Assembly (NCBI GenBank): GCA_024233875.1
Contig: JACKPB010000002.1
Location: 1-64,000, forward strand
DNA: 64,000 bases
Source of the DNA: Leptospiraceae bacterium
GTDB taxonomy: Bacteria > Spirochaetota > Leptospiria > Leptospirales > Leptospiraceae
Reading direction: 5' to 3'
Notes under the pieces: model-generated
Database searches by the model: none
Told to the model about the DNA's origin: nothing
Seen by the model: only the letters and a program-made list of their open reading frames with translations
Program-made: the position numbers and the translations under genes
Part shown: piece by piece, positions 53,078-61,481 of the stretch
How the letters are laid out: every line of letters begins with the position of its first letter
Numbering within the stretch: the stretch's first letter is position 1

Positions 53078-54788
53078 GAGGATGGATTTGATTTAGCCCA
53101 AAAAGAAGGTAATGAGGGTCGTGCCATTGGATTTGTAATGGCAATTTTTCAAAAAATAGCAGCTTCTAGTTTTGCGGCTGTCTATAGAACATTGAGAAGA
53201 AGATTGATCTCAATTACGATTCGTGAATTGATTAATCATGAGGAAAATAGAAATGTTGCTAAAAGAGATACTACTTACCAAGAAGCTATTTATCTAGTTA
53301 AAAATGAGTTCGGTTTTAATGATGATTCTATTGGATTGGCAAATGCAGAAAGAATTGTAATCGATTATAAAAGAAAATTACTAAAATAAATTCAAATAGA
53401 AGAAAATGACCTTTCTGAGATTAATATTCAGGGTTTAGAAGATGATGTATTGTCCTTAGCTCAATACACTTTACCTGAGGAAAAAAATCGAATTTATGAA
53501 TTGTTAGAATATTTTCCTAAAAAAACGGAAACTAAAGCACTTAATTTATTATTTGCTCTTCAAAAACTATGGTCACACAATCCTGAAGAAAAAATTGTTA
53601 TTTTTGCTACCTACCTTGGAACAGTGGAAATGATTGAGACTCTAATTGATAATGAATTTCCGAATAAAGGTGTTGTTGTTCTCAAAGATGGAGATCACGG
53701 AGCGTAAGCAAAGTGCTGAAAATAAATTTAATAAAAATCCCGGTCCTAAAGTTATGTTTTGCACTGCCGCAGGTAGGGAAGGTATCAATTTACAACATGC
53801 AAGAATTCTTTTTAATTTTGATTTACCATGGAATCCAATGGATATGGAACAACGAATTGGAAGGATACATAGATATGGTCAGTTGGATACAGCACAAGTT
53901 TACAATCTAGTATTATCTGATACAATTGAAGGAAAAATATATCTCCTATTAGAAAACAAATTGAAAGAAATTGCACGAGCCTTAGGGAAAATGCAAAATG
54001 ATCAAATAGCTGAAGATTTTCAATCACAAATATTGGGACAATTGTCAGAAAAACTCAACTATGATAAGATGTATCGAGAAGCACTAAATGATCCTGAATT
54101 AAAAAGAACTAATTTAGAATTAGAAATTGCAATGAAAAATGCAAGAGAAGCTAGGGAAGTTGTGTTTGAATTGTTTCAGGATTTAGATAGATTTAATTTG
54201 GATGATTATCAGAAAATTTCAGAAAATAAAGTTCAATTAGAAGAATTAATTTTATTTTTAAAAAAATCAATAGAATTTGAAGGAGGGGTCTTAGAAAAAA
54301 TTGATGAAGAAAATTTTAAAGCGATTTTGGATCAAAGGAATACATTTTTATTCAATATCAATAGAGACTTACAATCCAAGAATGATTTAGTAGGGATAGA
54401 TCATCCATTAGTAAAAGGATATATAGACAAATATAAAAATATAGATAGTGATCGATTGGGATTGATATTAAAAAATTCAATTGGGAATATCTTATTTTCC
54501 CTATGGTATATTGAGGTGAGAGGAGAAAAAGGAGAAAGATCTCAATATCTATTGCCAATAGTATTAGAGAATGATTATAAAAGAAATTATCATTGGGAGA
54601 GTAATTATGCCGATTTCTTTAAGTTGATATACAATTCAGAACTTATCGAAAAGAATAAAATGGAAATTTCCATTTTGCATGATATCATTGAACCAATTAT
54701 TCAAAAAGAAATATCCCATAAAGGTTGGTTGAGCAATAACCAAGGATATCAAATGAAATTAATCAAATGGATCCAATTTTTTGAATAA
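53078..54788 (+). pseudogene. drmD-like: 5'-truncated, disrupted SNF2-family helicase (DISARM DrmD-like)
   Basis: A continuous protein can be read with two lesions. Frame 1 runs 53078-53705 and includes GFVMAIFQKIAASSFAAVYR and IVIFATYLGTVEMIETLI, interrupted by TAA at 53387-53389. An extra T at 53705 (GGAGCGTAAGC) shifts it, and the second frame continues to 54788 with FCTAAGREGINLQHARILFN, DLPWNPMDMEQRIGRIHRYG (motifs V-VI of SNF2 helicases) and GQLSEKLNYDKMYREALNDP. The N-terminal motor (Walker A, DEAH) is gone. The order matches DrmD, the SNF2 helicase of class 2 DISARM phage defence, or a near relative. No other DISARM gene is near. Not functional as it stands. Confidence 0.7.
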
Positions 54789-54798
54789 AAAGAATTTA

Positions 54799-54940
54799 TC
54801 ATTCTTCAATTGGGAAGTATTTGATCCAAGATTCTACCATATCTTCGGATACTATTGTATCGAAATTTCTTAAAAAATTCCTATCATAATAGCCCAGTTC
54901 TTTTGAAAAAAAGTTGTAACCAGTTCTTGAAATGAAGCGG
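54799..54940 (-). pseudogene. Chimeric C-terminal gene fragment downstream of rpn copy 1
   Basis: Minus-strand frame ending at TGA 54799: FFSKELGYYDRNFLRNFDTI then VSEDMVESWIKYFPIEE. The codon pattern is that of a real protein end with no start. Its left part (about 54905-54945) is nucleotide-similar to the internal rpn segment that encodes LPLHFKNWLQLFF, so it is a join between an rpn module and an unknown gene's 3' end. Confidence 0.4.
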
Positions 54941-54947
54941 GAGAATT

Positions 54948-55388
54948 TCAGAGTTCTTCCATTTCTTTCGGTTCATCTGAGTTTAGTATTTTATGAACTT
55001 CTTCCAGGCTAATGTCCAAAAGAATAGAAATTTCATCGGGAGATTTTCCAATCGAATGAAGAGCTAATAAACCTTTTTTCAATCCTTCTAATTTTCCTTT
55101 TTCAATTCCCTTCTTTTCTCCTATTTTCTCTCCTTTTTCGATTCCTATTTTCTCTCCTTTTTCGATTCCTATTTTCTCTCCTTTTTCAATTCCTTTCTTT
55201 TCTCCTATTTTCTCTCCTATTTCAATTCCTCTATTTTCTGCACCTTTTAATCGGGAGGCGTGATCCATCTCGGCTTTCATTCTCATCTCATAGATGTTTT
55301 GGTATTCCTGATTTCCTGAGATTTTTTCGAGTTCTTCGAGTGCCATAGTTACAGCGGGGTGGTCTTTGGGAATGAATTTGGTAGCCAT
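54948..55388 (-). CDS. Candidate intragenic product of rpn copy 1 (RpnS-like antitoxin)
   Basis: Within rpn copy 1, AAGGAG (55399-55404, minus strand) lies 10 bases before ATG 55388, which would start a 146-residue protein beginning MATKFIPKDHPAVTMALEEL. The same signal and ATG occur in copy 2 (60920) and directly begin the 1,050-residue gene (60562). In E. coli Rpn proteins, a C-terminal product made from an internal start blocks the toxic full-length nuclease. The arrangement here would be equivalent. Translation is predicted, not shown. Confidence 0.4.
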   Translation of the reverse strand: MATKFIPKDHPAVTMALEELEKISGNQEYQNIYEMRMKAEMDHASRLKGAENRGIEIGEKIGEKKGIEKGEKIGIEKGEKIGIEKGEKIGEKKGIEKGKLEGLKKGLLALHSIGKSPDEISILLDISLEEVHKILNSDEPKEMEEL

Positions 55389-55949
55389 GTCTGTCTTGCT
55401 CCTTATGAAAAAAAGTTGTAACCAGTTCTTGAAATGAAGTGGGAGAATTTCTGAATCCTTCCATTTCTTTAGCTCAAGAATAAAGATTTCCAAACGGTCT
55501 GTCAATGGAAAATTGGGTTGCTTTTTGTTGAGTATTCTGTAGTGAGAAATAAAATCCTCGTGAGAGAATAATTGAAAATCTACTATGGATAGAGAAATCA
55601 CCTTTCTCATCTCAGAATAGTCTTCTCCTTTAGAAAGAGATTTTCGAATCAGTCCTGAAGAGTAGTAGAGAATTCTGTTTCCAAAATGGGGATCATAGTA
55701 GTTTTGAACTTCTATAAAGAGAAGGTTTCCCTTTTCATCCTCGGCATTCAAATCTAAAACACCTGTCTTGTAGTCTTTGGAATCGGGTAGGATTTCCGGA
55801 TTGAGGATCTCGATGGATTTCAATAGAGGGAAATCTACTGTCTCAAAGAAAGAATTTAGGAAATCCAATAGAAACAAAGTATTGGAAGTGAAGAGCTTCT
55901 TAAAGACAAAATCATTTGTTAGGGGTAGTAAGTATTCATTTTCGTTCAT
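54948..55949 (-). CDS. rpn: Rpn/PDDEXK_2 family nuclease (recombination-promoting type), copy 1
   Basis: 333 residues from ATG 55949 (MNENEYLLPLTNDFVFKKLF); the open frame extends to 56024 but the conserved start is here. The nuclease core is TGVLDLNAEDEKGNLLFIEV with Q after, giving D and E-x-Q as in PDDEXK_2/Rpn proteins, then GNRILYYSSGLI. The C-terminal part contains a Gly-Glu-Lys-Ile tandem repeat (8-residue unit IEKGEKIG, about 55090-55240) absent from copy 2. A Shine-Dalgarno and ATG lie inside at 55388. Rpn proteins are DNA endonucleases that act in antiphage defence; here the target is unknown. The last residues (EPKEMEEL) arise from a recombination junction. Confidence 0.85.
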   Translation of the reverse strand: MNENEYLLPLTNDFVFKKLFTSNTLFLLDFLNSFFETVDFPLLKSIEILNPEILPDSKDYKTGVLDLNAEDEKGNLLFIEVQNYYDPHFGNRILYYSSGLIRKSLSKGEDYSEMRKVISLSIVDFQLFSHEDFISHYRILNKKQPNFPLTDRLEIFILELKKWKDSEILPLHFKNWLQLFFIRSKTDMATKFIPKDHPAVTMALEELEKISGNQEYQNIYEMRMKAEMDHASRLKGAENRGIEIGEKIGEKKGIEKGEKIGIEKGEKIGIEKGEKIGEKKGIEKGKLEGLKKGLLALHSIGKSPDEISILLDISLEEVHKILNSDEPKEMEEL

Positions 55950-56020
55950 ACTATAAGGGGTAAAGAAAATGAAGGTTGGAAGGTAATTTTTGAAAAAAAA
56001 TTTAGATTTTGGAAAAAAAA

Positions 56021-56215
56021 TCACAGAATAGGGGGAGGGCTCTGGTTTAGGGTTTTATGAGGATGGTTGGGGTCTGCTTTGATTAGCTCTGCCAGTAAAT
56101 CATTTGCCTTACCGATGGTTGTAGCAAAATAGTATTGTCTGAGTAGTTCTCTATTGTGGGCAAGGATTTCTGTCGGGGTTAGGTTATCGGAAAATTCTTC
56201 CTCGAATGCTGTTAT
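56021..56215 (-). pseudogene. Fragment of a second large repeat/toxin protein
   Basis: A minus-strand frame ending at TGA 56021 reads FEEEFSDNLTPTEILAHNRE then LLRQYYFATTIGKANDLLAE and LIKADPNHPHK. It is similar to residues about 365-410 of the 1,050-residue protein (NSEILEQYYFATTKEKAAEM). There is no start and no other part of the protein nearby. The upstream gap (56216-56342) contains an inverted repeat TTGGATATCAA ... TTGATATCCAA and nothing coding. Confidence 0.6.
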
Positions 56216-56342
56216 TGGATATCAAACCTTAGAATTATTTGTAATACAGACTTTCTTCTTGATTGTAAAGTATTCATTGATATCCAATTCCAAATATTGG
56301 AAATGAGTGTTTAAGATTTCTCGTGGAGAGTGTGCTACTCTT

Positions 56343-56915
56343 TTATTTTAATGGATCACAATCCAGACCAAAAATTTTACATACCTCTTCACGTGTACAT
56401 TGTCCATAAATATAGGCGTAGTCACGCTTTGCCTGATCACGACCACCAATACTTTTATATCTAAAAACGCATTTACATGAGTCAAAATCTTGATTCTCTG
56501 ATTCTTTCCGTGATGTAGTCAAGGAACAGCCAATTAGTTGAATGTTTTTATCGTAGAGAGGACCATAATATCTTTCCCTTTTTTTTTTGTTAAAGTTCTT
56601 ACAAAGTTTTATAGCTTTTGGAAATTGATTTACAAAAACTGTTGAACCAATTCTTGCTTCTCTTAAACAAGAAATTTCATTTTTAACAGTTTTTGTAATA
56701 TAAAAATATTCTACATTTGAATTATTTAAAAAATTTTCCTTAACCCATTTACCATCCAATTTTTCATACTCTTGAAAAATCTGTTGACTCCAGAGAGTGC
56801 TGGTATCTTCTTTCACAAATAAACAAAAATTAAAATTTACAATAATGGCTAAATACGTGATTATTTCTTTTGAAATGGAAGAATAAATATTTAATTTATC
56901 TACAATTTTTATCAT
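56343..56915 (-). CDS. Cysteine-containing unknown protein, candidate immunity partner
   Basis: A 190-residue AT-rich gene. The N-terminus has a hydrophobic stretch (ISKEIITYLAIIVNFNFCLF) that may be a signal or anchor, and the body carries several cysteines (CLREARIG, LCKNFNKKK, GCSLTT, CKCVFRYK, CTREEVCKIFGLDC) suggesting export and disulphides. It overlaps the end of the lipoprotein gene by 20 bases and lies third in the order toxin-like gene, lipoprotein, this gene. No family recognised. Its location just after a metallopeptidase toxin-like protein makes an immunity or accessory role plausible. Confidence 0.6.
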   Translation of the reverse strand: MIKIVDKLNIYSSISKEIITYLAIIVNFNFCLFVKEDTSTLWSQQIFQEYEKLDGKWVKENFLNNSNVEYFYITKTVKNEISCLREARIGSTVFVNQFPKAIKLCKNFNKKKRERYYGPLYDKNIQLIGCSLTTSRKESENQDFDSCKCVFRYKSIGGRDQAKRDYAYIYGQCTREEVCKIFGLDCDPLK

Positions 56916-57417
56916 GATCTTTTCTAAATTTATTTAGCATCTCTTTATGTATTTGGTAAAACATTTTCTTCCCACCTTCTATTTTAATTTGAATTATACA
57001 GTCACATGCATATTCATATTCAACGTTATCTGGTTTTCCCCAACACATAACTGTTTTAGTTCTTTTTTGAATATATCCGCTTATGTCAGATTTAAATTCA
57101 GTGAAGAGATCATCAGTACAGCCTGTTTGATTATAATTTGAAAAAAATATATCATATATTTCATTATCGATATATCTGCAACCATGACAACAATCGACCA
57201 TTCGAATAGGATAAAACCTTTCTCTATAGTAATATAAATAATCGTCACCATTAAAAAAATCATAAAATGGACCTGCCCAAATTTTTTTTTCCTCCTTTAT
57301 ATATTTTGGAATATTAAATTCTTTTTTATTTTTTTCCCTTTCATCGTAAACCTGATTTAGACAATCTCCAAGAAAACTAAAAAAGAACAAACAGATGTAT
57401 AATTTATTTCTAATCAT
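56896..57417 (-). CDS. Lipoprotein, candidate immunity partner
   Basis: A 173-residue protein from ATG 57417 (TTG 57429 is the longer choice). Signal peptide and lipobox: NKLYICLFFFSFLGDC, Cys at 19. The mature part is rich in aromatic and cysteine residues (VDCCHGCRYID, TGCTDD, MCWGKPD, YACDCIIQIKIE). The start overlaps the stop of the 1,050-residue gene by 8 bases (ATGATTAG), indicating translational coupling and hence a functional link. Known immunity proteins to periplasmic toxins are often small lipoproteins. No family recognised; the immunity role is inferred from context. Confidence 0.65.
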   Translation of the reverse strand: MIRNKLYICLFFFSFLGDCLNQVYDEREKNKKEFNIPKYIKEEKKIWAGPFYDFFNGDDYLYYYRERFYPIRMVDCCHGCRYIDNEIYDIFFSNYNQTGCTDDLFTEFKSDISGYIQKRTKTVMCWGKPDNVEYEYACDCIIQIKIEGGKKMFYQIHKEMLNKFRKDHDKNCR

Positions 57418-60400
57418 CGAAATATTCAATTGTGTCTATCAAAAAATATTTGTTTGCTTTAATATATTGATCTAGAATTTTCTTTAAAGCCTCAGAGTAA
57501 TTTTCCTTTGATTTAAGGAGATTGTCATTAAAGGAATCCGGAAAATTAATTTTTTCTTTAGAAAAGGCAAAATTATACTTTTCTCTAAAATCAGAAATGT
57601 CTCTTTCAACATTTTGTAGCTTTTGTAGAATCTGAAGATTTGAATCTGTAAAAGGATAATTTACTCGATTAGGTAATCCAAAATCTTTCCTTAATGAATT
57701 TTCTGAAATTTGGTTATACATTCCTGAATCTAGTTTATCCCCATTAAATTTGGTAATCTTTGTTTCAGATACGTCAAAAGTTGTTAATACTTCATCTTTG
57801 AACATAGGAATCATTTTTACTTTTTTATCAATCGGATCAAATTCTTCACAAAGCAAATAATTTTCGTTTAAGTCTGCTTTTATATCTAATTTTCTCAAAA
57901 TTTGTTTCTGATAAAAATCAATAATGACTTCAAATTTATTTCCAAAATTTTCATCAAAATTATAATCTTTATTATTTTTATGTTTTTCCTCCACTGAAGA
58001 TTTAATTAATTGATAAAACTTTTCCTCTTCTTTTGTAAGAGAAACACCATTTATTAATTCATCTTTTCTTGAATTAAAAATTTTTAACTCTAAAAGCGGA
58101 GAAATTGTATTATTAATTGCTTCTTTGAGATTCTGATTTCCTAATTGTCCCCCGTTTAATTGACGCAAAGAATGAACCATTTCATGTCCTAGTACTACAT
58201 ATGGTTGAAAAGTATAATTTTCTTTTACTTTAGATGAATCAACTATTTCTCCATTCTGAATAAATTCTTTTTCTGCAACTTTAACGGAATCTCTCTTAAA
58301 ACTAGGATTAAAAGTAATATATGAACCTTTCGAAGAATAGCTGTCCTTAACTTGGGTTGTAAACGCATTATCAGTTTTCTTAACATTATAAAAATTCAAA
58401 GGCTCTTTTCTGTTTATAAAAGTTTCTTGAATCAATTTCTCAGAACTAATCTTTGTCTCTTTTACTCCATCTAATTTTTGATAAGTCAAATTTCCATCTT
58501 CATCAACTTCAAACCAATAGGAATCTGTCATTTTGTTAAAATTATCCGCCATTGTTTGTTGGTAGGATTTTAACTCCGAGCTTCCTATTTTATATTTGAT
58601 GATTCCTTTCGGAGAATTTTCATCGGTTACTCCCACTTTCACAGAACTCAAAGTAACCATTGGCATCAACCCACCTTCCTGTTTCCTTCTTTCTACTTCG
58701 GCACGTTTAGCTTCCAAGTCTATTTCTTTTGGATTAAAAATAGCTTCGTTTGTCTTCTTTTTTGGGTCAGGGTCAGAACCGTATTCAACATGGTAATTAA
58801 TCCCAAGCCAGGGAGTCTCTGCCATTGTAATGAGATTTTCCATTACTTCTGCTTTCTTACCTTCTTGTTTATCTTGGGGAAGTTCTTTGATCTGTGATGG
58901 AGAAATTCCTGTTCCCAGTTTGCCCACTTCTTTTAGCACACTGGTGAAGTTTGGAATTGAACTATTTTCCTTTTGAATATTTTTGATAGAATCCATTGCA
59001 TCCAGTAAAGATTTTTTTAAATCAGGATTATCTTTCCCCATCTTTGCAATCAATTTTAGAGTCTCACTTTCTCCCATCGATGCATAATAATTCATTACAA
59101 TAGACTTCTGTCGATCTAGTAGGCTTGTCACCTTTGGCACAGCAATCTTCTCAAGCAACATTTGTGGATCGGGTTCATTCTGATCATTTTTCGGATAGGT
59201 AAAATCTTTCCCATCCTTAGTAGTTCGAATATTATCCTCTACCCACTTTTCCGCAGGTTTTTCGAACTTTTTAATTCGTTGGCTTGGTGGAGTTTCTTCC
59301 CATTTTTTCACCGCACCGGCTAAGGCATCATAATATTTGGTTGTATTTGCAGGGTCTTTTTTACAAAGAATTGCAAGCATTTCTGCTGCCTTTTCCTTAG
59401 TAGTAGCAAAATAATATTGCTCCAAAATTTCGCTATTCGTTACAAAGACCGGATCAGCTGGTACTTCTCCATATTCATTATCTTTATAACTATCATCTAA
59501 TTGAGAGATATTGCCGTAATTTGCTGACAAAGATATTATTGGCTCTTCTTTGATTATTTCTTCCTCGAACTCATCCCCCCTGAAATTTGTGTATTCCTCA
59601 CTTCCTTCCAATCCATCTGAATATTCACTCTCAGGTTCTGAGGTCATTTCATTTGTAGTGTCTAATCTTTCAGAATCTAGTATATCTGGGGATTCTAATG
59701 TTTCATCTGTGGTTTCTTTTGAATCTTCTGATTCAGAATCTTCGGTTTCACCTGTATCTTCTTCCCCCTCGATATCCTCTTCATCCTCTTCTCGTCTTCT
59801 ACCCAGAGTTATTCCTGCCAGTCCCAATAACCCGACAGCTGTTCCTGTTGCGGTTGCCGCTGTTGCAATTGGATTTTCTGAGAAAGCATTGGTTATTGTT
59901 TGGCGGGTATCACTAACCATTGCGGCTAACTCATTTGCTGTGGTTGCCGGATTTCCCGATAGGTTAGGGAGAATACCTAGCCCAATGCCATTGGCTGTCT
60001 GGTTTAGGGTTGTGTTGGCGACTTGGGTTATTTGGTTTGTATTTACCGGTAGTATTCCTGCGGTTTGCACCTGTCCTATGATACTATTTAGTTCACCACC
60101 TGCTATCTGGTTTTGTATCTCCAGGAAATTCGGAACTCCGACTGTCGCTCCTATGCTATTCATTATATCTGTTCTATCTCCTGATAGGATGGATGTCCCC
60201 AGGTTACTAATGGATGGGGATACTCCCAATGCATTACCTAGCCCTGCTAAAACTCCGGTATTGTTTCCGGACAGGATATTCTGTCCTATATTGGTGAGAG
60301 AAGGGGATACTCCTAATTGATTTCCCAGCCCATTCAATAAAGATGATCTATCCCCGTTGATTGCTGCGATTCCTGTATTTGTTATCGATGATGGAATTCC

Positions 60401-60562
60401 GAGTATTGAACCTGCTCCGCCTAAAAGTGAAGCGTGATCCATCTCGGCTTTCATTCTCATCTCATAGATGTTTTGGTATTCCCGATTTCCTGAGATTTTT
60501 TCGAGTTCTTCGAGTGCCATAGTTAGAGCGGGGTGGTCTTTGGGAATGAATTTGTTGGCCAT
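57410..60562 (-). CDS. Large repeat protein with M91/NleD-like zinc metallopeptidase domain and Rpn-derived N-terminus
   Basis: A 1,050-residue protein. Residues 1-48 are an rpn C-terminal module (MANKFIPKDHPALTMALEEL). Residues about 50-180 are Gly/Asn-rich repeats of about 35 (LGVSPSLTNIG, ILSG), about 225-245 a Gly-rich hydrophobic stretch that may span a membrane, and about 246-320 an acidic Glu/Asp/Ser tract. Near the C-terminus H793-E-M-V-H797 is followed by SLRQLNGG, and later ISENSLRKDFGLPNRVNYP; both fit M91 (NleD-type) effector peptidases. This is a toxin-like layout: a delivery or repeat part with a C-terminal protease. Start ATG 60562 uses the rpn internal Shine-Dalgarno (AAGGAG, 10 bases). 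Target and delivery route are unknown. Confidence 0.72.
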   Translation of the reverse strand: MANKFIPKDHPALTMALEELEKISGNREYQNIYEMRMKAEMDHASLLGGAGSILGIPSSITNTGIAAINGDRSSLLNGLGNQLGVSPSLTNIGQNILSGNNTGVLAGLGNALGVSPSISNLGTSILSGDRTDIMNSIGATVGVPNFLEIQNQIAGGELNSIIGQVQTAGILPVNTNQITQVANTTLNQTANGIGLGILPNLSGNPATTANELAAMVSDTRQTITNAFSENPIATAATATGTAVGLLGLAGITLGRRREEDEEDIEGEEDTGETEDSESEDSKETTDETLESPDILDSERLDTTNEMTSEPESEYSDGLEGSEEYTNFRGDEFEEEIIKEEPIISLSANYGNISQLDDSYKDNEYGEVPADPVFVTNSEILEQYYFATTKEKAAEMLAILCKKDPANTTKYYDALAGAVKKWEETPPSQRIKKFEKPAEKWVEDNIRTTKDGKDFTYPKNDQNEPDPQMLLEKIAVPKVTSLLDRQKSIVMNYYASMGESETLKLIAKMGKDNPDLKKSLLDAMDSIKNIQKENSSIPNFTSVLKEVGKLGTGISPSQIKELPQDKQEGKKAEVMENLITMAETPWLGINYHVEYGSDPDPKKKTNEAIFNPKEIDLEAKRAEVERRKQEGGLMPMVTLSSVKVGVTDENSPKGIIKYKIGSSELKSYQQTMADNFNKMTDSYWFEVDEDGNLTYQKLDGVKETKISSEKLIQETFINRKEPLNFYNVKKTDNAFTTQVKDSYSSKGSYITFNPSFKRDSVKVAEKEFIQNGEIVDSSKVKENYTFQPYVVLGHEMVHSLRQLNGGQLGNQNLKEAINNTISPLLELKIFNSRKDELINGVSLTKEEEKFYQLIKSSVEEKHKNNKDYNFDENFGNKFEVIIDFYQKQILRKLDIKADLNENYLLCEEFDPIDKKVKMIPMFKDEVLTTFDVSETKITKFNGDKLDSGMYNQISENSLRKDFGLPNRVNYPFTDSNLQILQKLQNVERDISDFREKYNFAFSKEKINFPDSFNDNLLKSKENYSEALKKILDQYIKANKYFLIDTIEYFDD

Positions 60563-60647
60563 GTCTGTCTTGCTCCTTATGAAAAAAAGTTGTAACCAAT
60601 TCTTGAAATGAAGAGGAAGAATTTCTGAATCCTTCCATTTCTTTAGC

Positions 60648-60920
60648 TCAATCTGAGTTTAGTAATCTACTAACTTCTTCCAAGCTAATGTCCATAAGAA
60701 TAGAAATTTCTTCGGGAGATTTTCCAATGGAATGAAGAGCTAATATACCTTTTTTCAATCCTCTATTTTCTGCACCTTTCAATCGGGAGGCGTGATCCAT
60801 CTCTGCTTTCATTCTCATCTCATAGATGTTTTGGTATTCCTGATTTCCTGAGATTTTTTCGAGTTCTTCGAGTGCCATAGTTACAGCGGGGTGGTCTTTG
60901 GGAATGAATTTGGTAGCCAT
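60648..60920 (-). CDS. Candidate intragenic product of rpn copy 2 (RpnS-like antitoxin)
   Basis: AAGGAG (60931-60936, minus strand) stands 10 bases before ATG 60920, giving a 90-residue protein beginning MATKFIPKDHPAVTMALEEL. The spacing and surrounding bases are identical to those in copy 1 and at the start of the 1,050-residue gene. As in E. coli Rpn proteins, a C-terminal internal product could neutralise the full-length nuclease. Predicted only. Confidence 0.4.
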   Translation of the reverse strand: MATKFIPKDHPAVTMALEELEKISGNQEYQNIYEMRMKAEMDHASRLKGAENRGLKKGILALHSIGKSPEEISILMDISLEEVSRLLNSD

Positions 60921-61481
60921 GTCTGTCTTGCTCCTTATGAAAAAAAGTTGTAACCAGTTCTTGAAATGAAGAGGAAGAATTTCTGAATCCTTCCATTTCT
61001 TTAGCTCAAGAATAAAGATTTCCAAACGGTCTGTCAATGGAAAATTGGGTTGGTTTTTATTGAGTATTTTGTAGTGAGAAATAAAATCCTCGTGAGAGAA
61101 CAGTTGAAAATCTACTATGGATAGAGAAATCACCTTTCTCATTTTGGAGTAATCTTCACCTTTGATTAGAGATTTTCGAATCAGTCCTGAAGAGTAGTAG
61201 AGAATTCTGTTTCCAAAATGGGGATCGTAGTAGTTTTGAACTTCTACAAAGAGAAGGTTTCCCTTTTCATCTTCTGCATTCAAATCCAAAACACCAGTTT
61301 TGTATTCTTTGGAATCGGGTAGGATTTCCGGATTGATGATTTCGATGGATTTCAATAGGGGGAAATCTACCGTCTCAAAGAAAGAATTTAGGAAATCCAA
61401 TAAAAACAAAGTATTGGAAGTGAAGAGCTTCTTAAAGACAAAATCGTTTGTTAGGGGTAGTAAATATTCATTTTCGTTCAT
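60648..61481 (-). CDS. rpn: Rpn/PDDEXK_2 family nuclease, copy 2
   Basis: 277 residues from ATG 61481 (MNENEYLLPLTNDFVFKKLF). It is nearly identical to copy 1 over the nuclease core (TGVLDLNAEDEKGNLLFVEV, Q), with mostly conservative changes. It lacks the Gly-Glu-Lys-Ile repeat block, running from AENRG straight to LKKGILALHSIGKSPEEIS. It ends LLNSD-stop, and right after the TGA a second copy of its own internal segment (from ELKKWKDSEILP) begins and leads into the large gene. Full-length family members are toxic DNA endonucleases used in defence. A good internal start is present at 60920. Confidence 0.85.
   Translation of the reverse strand: MNENEYLLPLTNDFVFKKLFTSNTLFLLDFLNSFFETVDFPLLKSIEIINPEILPDSKEYKTGVLDLNAEDEKGNLLFVEVQNYYDPHFGNRILYYSSGLIRKSLIKGEDYSKMRKVISLSIVDFQLFSHEDFISHYKILNKNQPNFPLTDRLEIFILELKKWKDSEILPLHFKNWLQLFFIRSKTDMATKFIPKDHPAVTMALEELEKISGNQEYQNIYEMRMKAEMDHASRLKGAENRGLKKGILALHSIGKSPEEISILMDISLEEVSRLLNSD

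Noticed and set aside
59550..60320. 256-codon Ser/Pro/Val-rich frame opposite the repeat part of the 1,050-residue gene
   Set aside because: Composition follows from the complement of the Gly/Asn and Glu/Asp repeats; no start signal, and the minus-strand protein has a clear domain order.
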